From contig NZ_CP129235.1 of the NCBI RefSeq assembly GCF_030413635.1, positions 2,790,001 through 2,854,000 of the forward strand: a stretch of 64,000 nt of DNA, written 5' to 3'. The notes beneath the pieces were generated by a model. The model was not told the DNA's origin and searched no databases. It saw only the letters and a list, made by a program, of their open reading frames with translations. Below are positions 1 through 9,492 of the stretch, piece after piece (positions within the stretch are counted from its first letter, which is position 1; each line of letters starts with the position of its first letter). The DNA comes from Planococcus shenhongbingii. Its GTDB lineage: Bacteria > Bacillota > Bacilli > Bacillales_A > Planococcaceae. The translations under genes and the position numbers were made by a program.

Positions 1-147
1 ACAACATTGTAACAACGATATGTCATTAATATTACATAAAATAGCATGAATATTGGTTTTATAAGGATTTTTTAACAATTTTTTTATTTTTAATTTTGAT
101 TTTTTTTATTATTTCTTCTACAATAAACTAAGAACAGAGGTGCAAAA

Positions 148-489
148 ATGAAAATAACTATTCTTGGTATAATTATTATCCAAGTTTTAATTTTTTTGAC
201 GATGGTATTGCGGAGTGAAGCTTTCTCTCTTTTGTCCTATATAAACAATTCTTTTATCTATGGCGGAGTTCTGTTTTTTATCGGCTTATGGGTTTTTGTT
301 ATACGGACTGGAGTATTTGATATATTTACAATGAGCATGAGAAAAGTCTTTAAGGGCAAATCTACCTTAGAAGATGACGAAATGCGTGCGCCTTCTGAAC
401 TTTTTGCTGTATCTAGCACTCCTCTCTTGATCATTGGCGGCGTCACTTTACTGGCTATGGGAATTTCACTTTTTATCTACCAGCTATAA
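148..489 (+). CDS. small membrane protein, DUF3899-like
   Basis: A 113-residue protein with three clear hydrophobic segments, at about residues 3-22, 36-55 and 90-112, separated by a charged cytoplasmic-type stretch (about 63-82). It looks like the DUF3899 membrane proteins that often precede trpS in Bacillaceae; no function is known for them. The ATG is preceded by an AGAGGTG ribosome binding site. It lies about 300 bases before trpS on the same strand, but a separate promoter and T-box leader follow it, so trpS need not depend on its transcription. The family name is from memory of the gene neighbourhood and is moderately sure. Confidence 0.65.
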   Translation: MKITILGIIIIQVLIFLTMVLRSEAFSLLSYINNSFIYGGVLFFIGLWVFVIRTGVFDIFTMSMRKVFKGKSTLEDDEMRAPSELFAVSSTPLLIIGGVTLLAMGISLFIYQL

Positions 490-492
490 ATC

Positions 493-522
493 TTGCATAT
501 AAAAACTTTTTTGTATTATAAT
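493..522 (+). promoter_or_regulatory. SigA-type promoter of the trpS T-box leader
   Basis: TTGCAT at 493-498 and a perfect TATAAT at 517-522 are separated by 18 bases. Transcription would start shortly before the T-box leader begins. Confidence 0.6.
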
Positions 523-531
523 AAACAAATA

Positions 532-776
532 GAAAATGAGCGATGAAAAAGAAGAGTAAATGCTGTTCCTTCTATAATAGAGAGTCTGTGGTTGGTGAAA
601 ACAGATGTTGGGCAGTATTGAATGGGCTTTTGAGCTGAACCGGTGAACTTGAAAGTAGCCGTTTCCGTGATCTTCACGTTATGAAGAAGAGTGGCCGGTG
701 ACGGCAACTAGGGTGGTACCGCGGAAAAACACATCATTCGTCCCTTTTTTAGGGATGTGTGCTGTGTTTTTTATAT
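532..776 (+). promoter_or_regulatory. T-box riboswitch (tRNA-Trp-sensing) upstream of trpS
   Basis: The leader carries the hallmark T-box sequence AGGGTGGTACCGCGG (710-724). A terminator-type hairpin follows at about 725-772, with arms AAACACA...TGTGTTT and TCCC/GGGA and a T run. An AGTA motif lies at about 554-557. A TGG triplet at 623-625, in the GAATGGGC context, is the likely specifier codon, which fits trpS. Uncharged tRNA-Trp would stabilise the antiterminator and allow read-through into trpS. Confidence 0.93.
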
Positions 777-779
777 TGA

Positions 780-1781
<1,002 letters not shown>

Positions 1782-1783
1782 AG

Positions 1784-1816
1784 AAAAGGCTACAGTTATT
1801 GTAGCCTTTTCTTTTT
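1784..1816. terminator. intrinsic terminator between trpS and the facing binding-protein gene
   Basis: A 10-bp stem (AAAAGGCTAC/GTAGCCTTTT, 1784-1793 with 1801-1810) is flanked by A-rich and T-rich tracts, so it can end trpS on the plus strand and the binding-protein gene that finishes at 1860 on the minus strand. Confidence 0.85.
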
Positions 1817-1859
1817 GGTTTTTAGAATGAATTTTCAAAAGCTATCTAAACTTTTTTTG

Positions 1860-3560
1860 TCATTGCTTCCCAGAAATATAAGCCCATTTATAACCATAAT
1901 CCCCACCGAACGGATGCGTTACAATATCATTGACATATGGTTTTTGCAGCACCATCGCACCCCGCTGATAAATAGGCGCAATTGCGGCATCTTCCTCGAT
2001 TAATATCCGCTCTGCTTGTGCCATTGCATCCCAGCGTGCCGGAATGTCTTGGGCCAGTTCACCTTTGGCAGATTCCACCAAAGCGTCGAATTCCGGATTG
2101 GAGTAGCCCATTTTATTCTGAGGAGAACTGCTTACGAACAAATCGATAAATGTCATCGGGTCTTGATAATCTGGTCCCCAGCCAGAATTTTGGATTTCGT
2201 AATCCTGTGCTTCATTCAGTTCCAGCCGGACATTAAATGGAACTGTTTTAATTTCAATAGTTAACCCTTCAAGATTTCCTTCCAGTTGGGCTTTTAGATA
2301 TTCATTCATTTTCTTGGCAGTTTCTGTATCATCTCCCATGTATTCAATTGAAACTTCTGTCAATCCCTCTTCTTCCATCCCTTTGGCCCATAATTTTTTT
2401 GCTTCTTCTACATTGTATTCATTCATATCTCCATTTACTTCCCTGAAATCTTTCTTGTTTTCATCAAATGTAAATTCAGTCGGCACTAGGTAGTTGGCAG
2501 GCAGTGAACCGTTTGCCAGTACAACATCTACTAAATCCTGTTTATTGAAAGCCATAGAAATTGCTCTCCGGATATTTTCATTTGCAAGAACAGTCGGCTG
2601 ACCATTGCGCTCCTGATTAAACTTCATGTAAAAGATGCTCGGATCTAATTCTCTGATCACTTCTGGATCATCCGCATACTGCATAGCAAATTCTCCAGAT
2701 AAGCTTGTTCGATCTTTTTCCCCCGAGTTGTAAAGGTTGAGCCCCGTGCCAGGATCTTTTACCACATCCACGTTAATTGTTTGGAGCTTAACGGTTTCCG
2801 CATCCCAGTATTCCGGATTTTTTTCCATGGACCATGTCAGGCCTGTTCCGTCCCAGTTGGTCAGCATGAATGGTCCGTTGTATAGGATATTGTCTGAATT
2901 AGTGGCATAGGAGCCGCCTTTTTCAGTAATGAAAGCTTCTTTCTGCGGCAGGAAGGTACCGAATGACATCAGTGACAGAAAATAGGGAACCGGGCGTTCC
3001 AATGTCACCACCAGTGTTTTGTCGTCCGTCGCTTCCACGCCAAGCTCTGCCTTATCCATCTGTCCTTCAGCAATCGCTGCCGCATTTTTGATCATGCCTG
3101 CCATCATATAAGGGCCGTAAGGAGATCCAGTAGCCGGGTCCACAGCTCGCTGCCAGGCAAAAACAAAGTCCTGCGCAGTCACCGGTGTGCCGTCCGACCA
3201 ATTAGCATCCCGTAATTTGAAGGTATAGACCAGCCCGTCTTCGCTAATTTTAGGTTCCCCTTCTGCGATTGCCGGTTCTGCAATATTTTCCTGGTTCAAG
3301 CGGTACAAACCTTCGTTGACATTGTTTAAAATATTAAACGCTACCGAATCTTCCGCAAGTGCCGAATCCATCGTCGGAATTTCAGCGGTAGCCATCAGAT
3401 TAAGCACTTGTTCAGCATCCAATTCGCCTGTTGCTCCTCCTTCTGTTCCACCTTCTGGAGTTTCTGGTGCAGTGGTATCGCTATTTCCACTGCAGGCAGC
3501 CAAAAAGAAACTAAATCCTAAAACTATACAGAGTAACCAGTACATCTTCTTGCGATTCAC
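1860..3560 (-). CDS. oligopeptide ABC transporter substrate-binding lipoprotein (OppA-like, copy 1)
   Basis: Extracytoplasmic peptide-binding protein of the SBP_bac_5 family, 566 residues. The N-terminus is a lipoprotein signal with lipobox LAAC (Cys23) followed by an acidic, Thr/Gly-rich linker. The family motifs VTAQDFVFAW and NGPFMLTNWDGTGLTW are visible. It is a tandem paralogue of the gene at 3781-5493: the first half is nearly identical in protein and DNA, while the second half, which helps form the peptide pocket, differs more. It has no transporter genes of its own and presumably feeds the permease at 5.7-11.6 kb or another one. Its specificity cannot be read from sequence. Confidence 0.9.
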   Translation of the reverse strand: MNRKKMYWLLCIVLGFSFFLAACSGNSDTTAPETPEGGTEGGATGELDAEQVLNLMATAEIPTMDSALAEDSVAFNILNNVNEGLYRLNQENIAEPAIAEGEPKISEDGLVYTFKLRDANWSDGTPVTAQDFVFAWQRAVDPATGSPYGPYMMAGMIKNAAAIAEGQMDKAELGVEATDDKTLVVTLERPVPYFLSLMSFGTFLPQKEAFITEKGGSYATNSDNILYNGPFMLTNWDGTGLTWSMEKNPEYWDAETVKLQTINVDVVKDPGTGLNLYNSGEKDRTSLSGEFAMQYADDPEVIRELDPSIFYMKFNQERNGQPTVLANENIRRAISMAFNKQDLVDVVLANGSLPANYLVPTEFTFDENKKDFREVNGDMNEYNVEEAKKLWAKGMEEEGLTEVSIEYMGDDTETAKKMNEYLKAQLEGNLEGLTIEIKTVPFNVRLELNEAQDYEIQNSGWGPDYQDPMTFIDLFVSSSPQNKMGYSNPEFDALVESAKGELAQDIPARWDAMAQAERILIEEDAAIAPIYQRGAMVLQKPYVNDIVTHPFGGDYGYKWAYISGKQ

Positions 3561-3732
3561 TTAGTTCTCCTCCTTATTTTCCGAAAAGTCTATTTATTAA
3601 ATTATACAGCTTCTCTTCGTAATGTATAGCATTTATTTGATGAATATTATTGTTAACGACAAATATTTAATATTTATAAAATTAACTAATTTAGTATGTA
3701 CAAATCGAGAGAATTTCAAAACCCCGCTTAAA

Positions 3733-3770
3733 ATATAAAAAAAAGGCTGCAATTAAAGCAGCCTTTTCTT
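3733..3770 (-). terminator. intrinsic terminator after OppA-like copy 2
   Basis: Stem AAAAGGCTGC/GCAGCCTTTT (3741-3750 with 3758-3767). A long A tract on the left gives a U tract on the minus strand. It separates the two tandem binding-protein genes, so each is probably transcribed on its own. Confidence 0.85.
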
Positions 3771-3780
3771 AAGTGGAGTG

Positions 3781-5493
3781 TTATTCTTTTCCGGATATAT
3801 AGGCCCATTTAAAACCAAAGTCTCCACCAAAAGGGTGTCTGACCACATCGATTACATAAGGTTTTTGAAGAGACATGATCCCTTCTTGGAAAACTGGTCC
3901 GATTGCCGCGTCTTCTTCAATCAGTATTCGTTCTGCCTGCGCCATCGCCTCCCAACGAGCTGCCGGGTCTTGAGCAAGTTCATTTTTTGCTGATTCCACC
4001 AAAGCATCAAATTCCGGATTAGAATATGCCATTTTGTTTTGATCTGAATCAGTCACGAATAAATCGATGAATGTCATGGGGTCCTGATAGTCCGGTCCCC
4101 AGCCTGAAAGTTGCAGGTCGTAACTTTGCGAAGCATCAAGTTCCAACCGAACTGAAAATGGGACCGACCTTACATTGACTGTAATTCCTTCAAGATTCTT
4201 TTCTAATTGCGCTTTTATATAAGCTCCTGTATTTTTACTAATGTCAGCGTCATCAAGGAGAAGCTCAAATGCAATTGTAGAAATCCCTTCTTCCTCTAGA
4301 CCAGTCGCCCATAGTTCTTTCGCTTCTTCTATATTAAACTCATTCATCTCTCCGTTGACTTCCCGGAAATCTTTCTTGTTTTCATCAAATGTGAATTCAG
4401 CTGGAACCAGATAATTCGCTGGCAATGAGCCGTTCGCCATTACAACATCTACCAGATCCTGTTTATTAAAAGCCATAGAAATCGCTTTACGGATATTTAG
4501 ATTTGCTAATGGAGTTTTTTCTCCGTTGCGTTCCTGGTTATACTTAAAATAAAAAATATGGGGGGCTAATTCCTTTATTATTTCTGGATCTTCAGCGTAC
4601 TGCATAGCAAATTCTCCAGTAAGAGGAACTCTGTCTAATTGACCGGAAGTATAAAGATTGACTCCTGTACTTGTTTCTTTTATGACGTCCACATTGATGG
4701 TCTGGAGCTTAACCGTTTCGGCATCCCAGTATTCCGGATTTTTTTCCATGGTCCATGTCAAGCCTGTGCCGTCCCAGTTCGTCAGCATGAATGGTCCGTT
4801 GTATAGTATGTTTTCAGAGTTCGAAGCGTATGCGCCCCCTTTCTCAGTGATGAACGCTTCTTTCTGCGGCAGGAAAGTACCGAACGACATCAGTGACAGG
4901 AAATAGGGAACCGGGCGTTCCAATGTCACTACTAAAGTTTTGTCGTCCGCCGCTTCCACGCCCAGCTCTGCCTTATTCATTTTGCCTTCAGCAATCGCTG
5001 CCGCATTTTTGATCGTACCCGCCATCATGTAAGGGCCGTACGGCGACCCAGTTGCCGGATCGACTGCACGCTGCCAGGCATAAACAAAATCCTGAGCAGT
5101 CACCGGTGTGCCGTCCGACCAATTGGCATTCCGCAACTTGAACGTATACGTCAATCCATCATCGCTGATTTTCGGCTCCCCTTCAGCCATGGCCGGTTCT
5201 GCCATGTTTTCCTGGTTCAAGCGGTACAAACCTTCGTTGACATTATTTAAAATGGTGAATGCTACCGAATCTTCCGCAAGTGCTGAATCCATTGTCGGGA
5301 TTTCGGCACCTTCTGATAGATTCAATACTTGTTCAGCATCCATTTCCCCGGCATTCCCTTCAGCACTTTCTTCTGTCTCCGTATTCCCTTCCGGTACTGT
5401 TGAATCACTTCCATCTTCTTCATTGCAAGAACCCAGCACAATTCCCGTCAATACAAGCAAAACGGCTAGCCAGAATCTTTTCATGCTGCCCAC
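3781..5493 (-). CDS. oligopeptide ABC transporter substrate-binding lipoprotein (OppA-like, copy 2)
   Basis: Second SBP_bac_5 lipoprotein, 570 residues, with the invariant lipobox cysteine at residue 23 (VLGSC) and an acidic Glu/Ser-rich linker. The GTG start at 5493 is chosen because an AGGAGG lies 7 bases upstream; the in-frame ATG three codons later would sit too far away (16 bases). Compared with copy 1 the region of about residues 60-250 is almost unchanged, whereas about 260-480 shows many substitutions (for example GLTEVSIEYMGDD versus GISTIAFELLLDD). This suggests a recent duplication with divergence, or gene conversion of one half. It is flanked by its own terminators. Confidence 0.9.
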   Translation of the reverse strand: MGSMKRFWLAVLLVLTGIVLGSCNEEDGSDSTVPEGNTETEESAEGNAGEMDAEQVLNLSEGAEIPTMDSALAEDSVAFTILNNVNEGLYRLNQENMAEPAMAEGEPKISDDGLTYTFKLRNANWSDGTPVTAQDFVYAWQRAVDPATGSPYGPYMMAGTIKNAAAIAEGKMNKAELGVEAADDKTLVVTLERPVPYFLSLMSFGTFLPQKEAFITEKGGAYASNSENILYNGPFMLTNWDGTGLTWTMEKNPEYWDAETVKLQTINVDVIKETSTGVNLYTSGQLDRVPLTGEFAMQYAEDPEIIKELAPHIFYFKYNQERNGEKTPLANLNIRKAISMAFNKQDLVDVVMANGSLPANYLVPAEFTFDENKKDFREVNGEMNEFNIEEAKELWATGLEEEGISTIAFELLLDDADISKNTGAYIKAQLEKNLEGITVNVRSVPFSVRLELDASQSYDLQLSGWGPDYQDPMTFIDLFVTDSDQNKMAYSNPEFDALVESAKNELAQDPAARWEAMAQAERILIEEDAAIGPVFQEGIMSLQKPYVIDVVRHPFGGDFGFKWAYISGKE

Positions 5494-5666
5494 TTTAATA
5501 CCTCCTATTTTTATTATCAGAATATTATGTATATTTAGAATTATACGTGTTTATAAAACAAATTAATAGTACTTTTTCATCTTTCTTGTCAATTATCGAT
5601 GCGAATTCTTTATTTACCTCTTTAATTTAATTCATCACTCATTAGCAATAGTCATTCAGTAACCAA

Positions 5667-5700
5667 ATAAAAAAGGCTGCATGATCTGCAGCCTTTTCTA
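5667..5700 (-). terminator. intrinsic terminator ending the app-type operon
   Basis: Stem AAAAGGCTGCA/TGCAGCCTTTT (5671-5681 with 5687-5697), directly after the appC-like stop codon, with a U tract on the minus strand. Confidence 0.88.
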
Positions 5701-6618
5701 TTAACGCAATGACTTCGGATTTAAAGCATCTTTCAATCCTTCACCGATAAAATTGATGGATAAAATGGTCAATGTAATGATCAAAGCCGGGGGCATCCAT
5801 ATCCAAGGCTTGCCTTGCAAAACATCCGGTTCATTGGCAGAAGACAGCATATTGCCCCAGCTTGGTGTTGTCTGCGGAACCCCGAAACCTAAATAACTGA
5901 GTGCAGATTCTACCACAATCATGCTGGCGAAAATCAATGTTCCTTGAACAATAATAGTCGACATGACATTCGGCAGAAGGTGTTTGCCAATGACTTTCCA
6001 AGGTGAACAGCCGATTGATAACGCCGCTAAAATATACTCGTTTTCTTTTTCAGCCAGTACTTTACTCCGTACCAATCTGGCAACGCCACCCCAACTGAGG
6101 GCTCCGATGACAATGATTAATACCCATAAACCATCTACGATTCCTCGAAGAACTGTATTCAATACAATAACGAAAACCAAGAATGGGAAATTCAAGACAA
6201 AGTCAGTAAATCTCATTAAAATGCTGTCCACTTTTCCGCCAAAAAAGCCGGCTATGGATCCGACAAGCGTCCCCAATGTAATAACCATTAAGGTTGCGCT
6301 GAACCCGACTAATAATGACACCCGTCCCCCGTAGAACAAACGGGTCAGAACGTCTCTGCCGCTCTTGTCTGTTCCCAACAGATGCTCACCGTTCGGTTCA
6401 ATGTTCATAGCTCCAATATTTACTCTTGAAATATCTGGGTTTGAAGAAAGATAGGGTGCTAATAATGGTGCTAATAATGACATGATGGTCACTAAAATAA
6501 TAAAACCCGCACTAATCATCGCTAATTTATTTCGAAAAAACTTTTTCCGTGCTATTTGCCATGGAGATAAGCTTCTTTCTGGCTTCTTCTGCTGTTCAAT
6601 AGTTGTTGATGACGCCAT
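5701..6618 (-). CDS. appC: oligopeptide ABC transporter permease, AppC/OppC-like
   Basis: Inner-membrane permease of a peptide ABC importer, 305 residues. The N-terminal OppC_N helix (about 28-50) is followed by the binding-protein-dependent transport domain with five more hydrophobic segments. The EAA loop that contacts the ATPase is seen around AALSIGCSPWKVIGKHLLPN (about 198-217). It is the last gene of a five-gene minus-strand operon D-F-A-B-C, the order of the B. subtilis app operon, also found between fabF and trpS. It starts 12 bases after the appB stop with a GAGGAGG site. The app name rests on this synteny. Confidence 0.9.
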   Translation of the reverse strand: MASSTTIEQQKKPERSLSPWQIARKKFFRNKLAMISAGFIILVTIMSLLAPLLAPYLSSNPDISRVNIGAMNIEPNGEHLLGTDKSGRDVLTRLFYGGRVSLLVGFSATLMVITLGTLVGSIAGFFGGKVDSILMRFTDFVLNFPFLVFVIVLNTVLRGIVDGLWVLIIVIGALSWGGVARLVRSKVLAEKENEYILAALSIGCSPWKVIGKHLLPNVMSTIIVQGTLIFASMIVVESALSYLGFGVPQTTPSWGNMLSSANEPDVLQGKPWIWMPPALIITLTILSINFIGEGLKDALNPKSLR

Positions 6619-6630
6619 GATCGGTCCTCC

Positions 6631-7596
6631 TCAATCCAAACGGATTCGTGGGTCCACGATGCCGTATAATATGTCTGCTAGTAAATTTCCTGCTAATGTT
6701 AAAAACGACAACAGCATCGTTAATGCCATTAAAGTGGGATAGTCTTGGGTGGTGACTGAATTAAGGAATAATTGGCCAATCCCCGGATAAGTGAAAATGG
6801 TTTCTGTAATGATAGCCCCACCGATTAAAGCCGCAAAGTCAAAGCCTAAAAAAGTTACTAGCGGAATAATGGAATTCCGCAAAATATGCACATTGTAAAT
6901 CTTTTTCATCGGCGTTCCTTTAGCGCGGGCAGTGCGGACAAAATCTTTCCGTGAGTTTTCGATAATATCATTCCGAAGAAATTGTGTATAGGAAGCCGTG
7001 CTCAACGTTCCGAGCACAAGAGCAGGAAGCAGGACATGGTGAAATCTGCTGATCCAGTATTCAAGTGTGCCTTCTTCAACTTGAATATCCACCGAGCCTC
7101 CAAACGGGAACCAATTTAAATGGAAGGAAAAAAAGTAAATAGCAAAAACCGCTGCTACGAAAGATGGGATTGCCAACATCACGTAATTTAGCCCTGCTAT
7201 CGCATTGTCTCCAATCGTATAGGGCTTGCGTCCCGAATACATTCCCATAAGGAAAGCTAGGATATAAGTGATCAATAACGACGTTACGCCAAGGAAAAGG
7301 GTATTTGGAAGCTTCTCCTTGATGACGTCTGCAACCGGCACTTTAAAACGGGTCGATTTGCCGAAGTCCCCCTGTACAAAATCCGTAACCCAATTAAAAT
7401 ACTGAACCGGCAGCGGTTCGTTATAACCCAACTTTTCCCTCATTTCTGCAATGTACTGAGGATTTGTATTGAGCGGATCGATTTCACCGCTTAACGAATC
7501 GCCTGGCATCAATTTTGCTAATGAAAAAACTACAACGGATATAAGGATGAGCATCGGAATCATACCAAGCAATCTTCTAACTGTATATTTCAGCAT
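6631..7596 (-). CDS. appB: oligopeptide ABC transporter permease, AppB/OppB-like
   Basis: Permease partner of the AppC-like protein, 321 residues. It has an N-terminal OppB/DppB helix (about 9-29), a long extracytoplasmic loop typical of this subunit (about 30-100), and five more membrane segments. The EAA-type loop is at about RTARAKGTPMKKIYNVHILRN (first 20 residues shown by position 220-240). The ATG has an AAGGAG site. It is separated from appA by 154 bases holding two perfect stem-loops, which may lower permease expression relative to the binding protein. Confidence 0.9.
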   Translation of the reverse strand: MLKYTVRRLLGMIPMLILISVVVFSLAKLMPGDSLSGEIDPLNTNPQYIAEMREKLGYNEPLPVQYFNWVTDFVQGDFGKSTRFKVPVADVIKEKLPNTLFLGVTSLLITYILAFLMGMYSGRKPYTIGDNAIAGLNYVMLAIPSFVAAVFAIYFFSFHLNWFPFGGSVDIQVEEGTLEYWISRFHHVLLPALVLGTLSTASYTQFLRNDIIENSRKDFVRTARAKGTPMKKIYNVHILRNSIIPLVTFLGFDFAALIGGAIITETIFTYPGIGQLFLNSVTTQDYPTLMALTMLLSFLTLAGNLLADILYGIVDPRIRLD

Positions 7597-7638
7597 ATAT
7601 ACTCTCCTTGTCAGTACTAATCTTGGCTGTGCTCTCCG

Positions 7639-7680
7639 GCACGGTAAGAGCTGCTTTTCTTAAAGCATTCCTTACCGTGC
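7639..7680 (-). repeat. intercistronic stem-loop 1 between appA and appB
   Basis: Perfect 10-bp outer stem GCACGGTAAG/CTTACCGTGC (7639-7648 with 7671-7680), with an inner TGCTTT/AAAGCA stem. There is no U tract, so it is more likely an mRNA-stabilising or processing structure than a full terminator. Confidence 0.7.
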
Positions 7681-7699
7681 ATAAGAGCATCAATATAAT

Positions 7700-7737
7700 C
7701 ATTCAACGATGGACCTCTTTCTGCCCATCGTTGAATG
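7700..7737 (-). repeat. intercistronic stem-loop 2 between appA and appB
   Basis: Perfect 13-bp inverted repeat CATTCAACGATGG/CCATCGTTGAATG (7700-7712 with 7725-7737), close to the 3' end of appA and without a U tract. It is well placed to protect the appA part of the transcript from 3' exonucleases. Confidence 0.7.
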
Positions 7738-7750
7738 TCTTGTTGAATAT

Positions 7751-9481
7751 TTATTTTTTTACAAACCATTTAGCAGGGCTGTTTGAACCGGATACATCAT
7801 ACTCCGTTCCGCCTACACGCTTGTTTAAAGCCACAATTTCTTCAAGTTCCGCAATATAGAGCATTGGAACTTCTTCGTTAACTATTTTCTGCCACTCAAT
7901 ATATAAATCAGCACGTTTCTGTTGGTCAGTGCCAACGATGTCAATATTTAAAGCATCATCAAGCAATTTATCCGCTTCCGGGTTATTGTAGCGAGTGTAG
8001 TTCCACAATTGATCTGCTTTCCAAGTAGCTGATGGATCTGGATCTGACCCTGTCGACCAGCCGCCAAAGAACGTTTCCATTGATGGATCGTCTTTTTCAA
8101 GCATTTCATAATAGAGATTGACTTCTACCATTTCCAGTTCTGATTGAATGCCTACTTCTTCCCAGTACTGAGTGATTGCTTGTGCACGAGGCTCGAATGT
8201 CGGGTTTCCTGTTGCATAATGAGAGAATTTCACGACGAATTCATCGCCGTTCGGATCTTCACGGAAACCGTCGCCATTGGTGTCTACATACCCAGCTGCA
8301 TCAAGAAGTTCTTTCGCTTTTTCCGGATCGTAATCATATGTGTTCAAGTCGCTGTCATCAGCTGCATTCCAATGTGAAGTCGGAACCGGCTTGTTTACAA
8401 CTTTCGCATAACCGAAGAAGAAAGCGTCAGCCCATTCCTGGCGGTTGATGGCATACATCATCGCTTGGCGAAGTTCTTTGCTTTGGTATTTCGGCAGTTC
8501 TTCAGAGATTGTCTGTTTAGCGTTATCAAATTTGCCAAGTTTGAATCCTACATAATAATAAGAAAGCCCGGGATACGTAATGATGTCCACGTTTTCCAAT
8601 GGCTCCACTTCCGGTCCGGAAACCGGCTGAAGGGAAATCATATCCACATCGCCGTTTTGCAATGCGCCAACTACTGAAGAGTTGTCGATTACACGGACAA
8701 TGATTTTATCCAAGTTCACATCGCCATTCCAGTATTCATCAAATCTGGATAATTCAACAGATTCACCTGGCACGATTTTGTCCACTTTAAATGGCCCGAT
8801 GCCAATTGGCGTAGTGCGCACCCATTCAGATGCTGACATTTCAGCAACCGGGACATCTCCAAGCACCGATTCCGGAAGAGGGTATGGCCAAAGGTTTGTC
8901 AAATTGTTTACGCGCGCTTCATCAAAAGTGATGTTGATCTCATGATCATTCACAACTTCAACTCCGGAAATCGTGTCAGCTTTTCCGCTCCGGAAAGCTT
9001 CGGCTCCTTCAATTGTCTGGACGTTTGAATAGCGTGGGCCGTCATAATCCGGACTTGCGATTGTTTCAAAAGCGAATACCCAATCATTGACTGTCAGTTC
9101 TTCGCCGTTATGCCATTTCACGCCTTCTTTAAACTTGAAGTTAAACACTTTATTGTCTTCTGTTGTCCATGAAGCTACGTTGGGTTGCGGTTCAAGTTTT
9201 TCATTGTAGTCAATCAGTGCCTCATCAAAAAGACCGATGACTTCTGCATCTGTAGCAATGCCATAAAACGCTGAGTTAAATAACCCTTCAGGAGGGGCAT
9301 CGATTCCATAGACCATTGTGCCGCCTTTTTGAGGCTCTCCTTCAGCTGTCGCAGAATCCTTGCTGTCGTCTGTTGATGAATCATCTTTTGACGCATCTCC
9401 ATCACTTCCGCTGCAAGCCGCTAAAAATGCTGCTAATGTTAAGAACATTGCGATGAGCCAGAACCGCTTGTTGTTTTTCAT
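7751..9481 (-). CDS. appA: oligopeptide-binding lipoprotein, AppA-like
   Basis: Substrate-binding protein of the peptide importer, 576 residues, exported and lipid-anchored. The signal peptide ends in lipobox LAAC (Cys23), followed by a Ser/Asp-rich linker. The SBP_bac_5 core begins around GTMVYGIDAPPEGLF (about 54-68); motifs such as FKFKEGVKWHNGEELTVND are visible. It differs clearly from the two OppA-like paralogues nearby. It lies between the ATPase and permease genes as in B. subtilis app, and the start has a GGGGGG site. The app system imports longer peptides in B. subtilis; the substrate here is inferred only. Confidence 0.9.
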   Translation of the reverse strand: MKNNKRFWLIAMFLTLAAFLAACSGSDGDASKDDSSTDDSKDSATAEGEPQKGGTMVYGIDAPPEGLFNSAFYGIATDAEVIGLFDEALIDYNEKLEPQPNVASWTTEDNKVFNFKFKEGVKWHNGEELTVNDWVFAFETIASPDYDGPRYSNVQTIEGAEAFRSGKADTISGVEVVNDHEINITFDEARVNNLTNLWPYPLPESVLGDVPVAEMSASEWVRTTPIGIGPFKVDKIVPGESVELSRFDEYWNGDVNLDKIIVRVIDNSSVVGALQNGDVDMISLQPVSGPEVEPLENVDIITYPGLSYYYVGFKLGKFDNAKQTISEELPKYQSKELRQAMMYAINRQEWADAFFFGYAKVVNKPVPTSHWNAADDSDLNTYDYDPEKAKELLDAAGYVDTNGDGFREDPNGDEFVVKFSHYATGNPTFEPRAQAITQYWEEVGIQSELEMVEVNLYYEMLEKDDPSMETFFGGWSTGSDPDPSATWKADQLWNYTRYNNPEADKLLDDALNIDIVGTDQQKRADLYIEWQKIVNEEVPMLYIAELEEIVALNKRVGGTEYDVSGSNSPAKWFVKK

Positions 9482-9492
9482 CTTTTTCCCCC

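Noticed and set aside
1..147. Start of the window as part of a gene
   Set aside because: The sequence is AT-rich with many stops in all frames; only an upstream region of the first gene is visible.
7600..7750. Stem-loops between appA and appB as terminators
   Set aside because: Neither is followed by a U tract on the minus strand, and the operon order argues for read-through.
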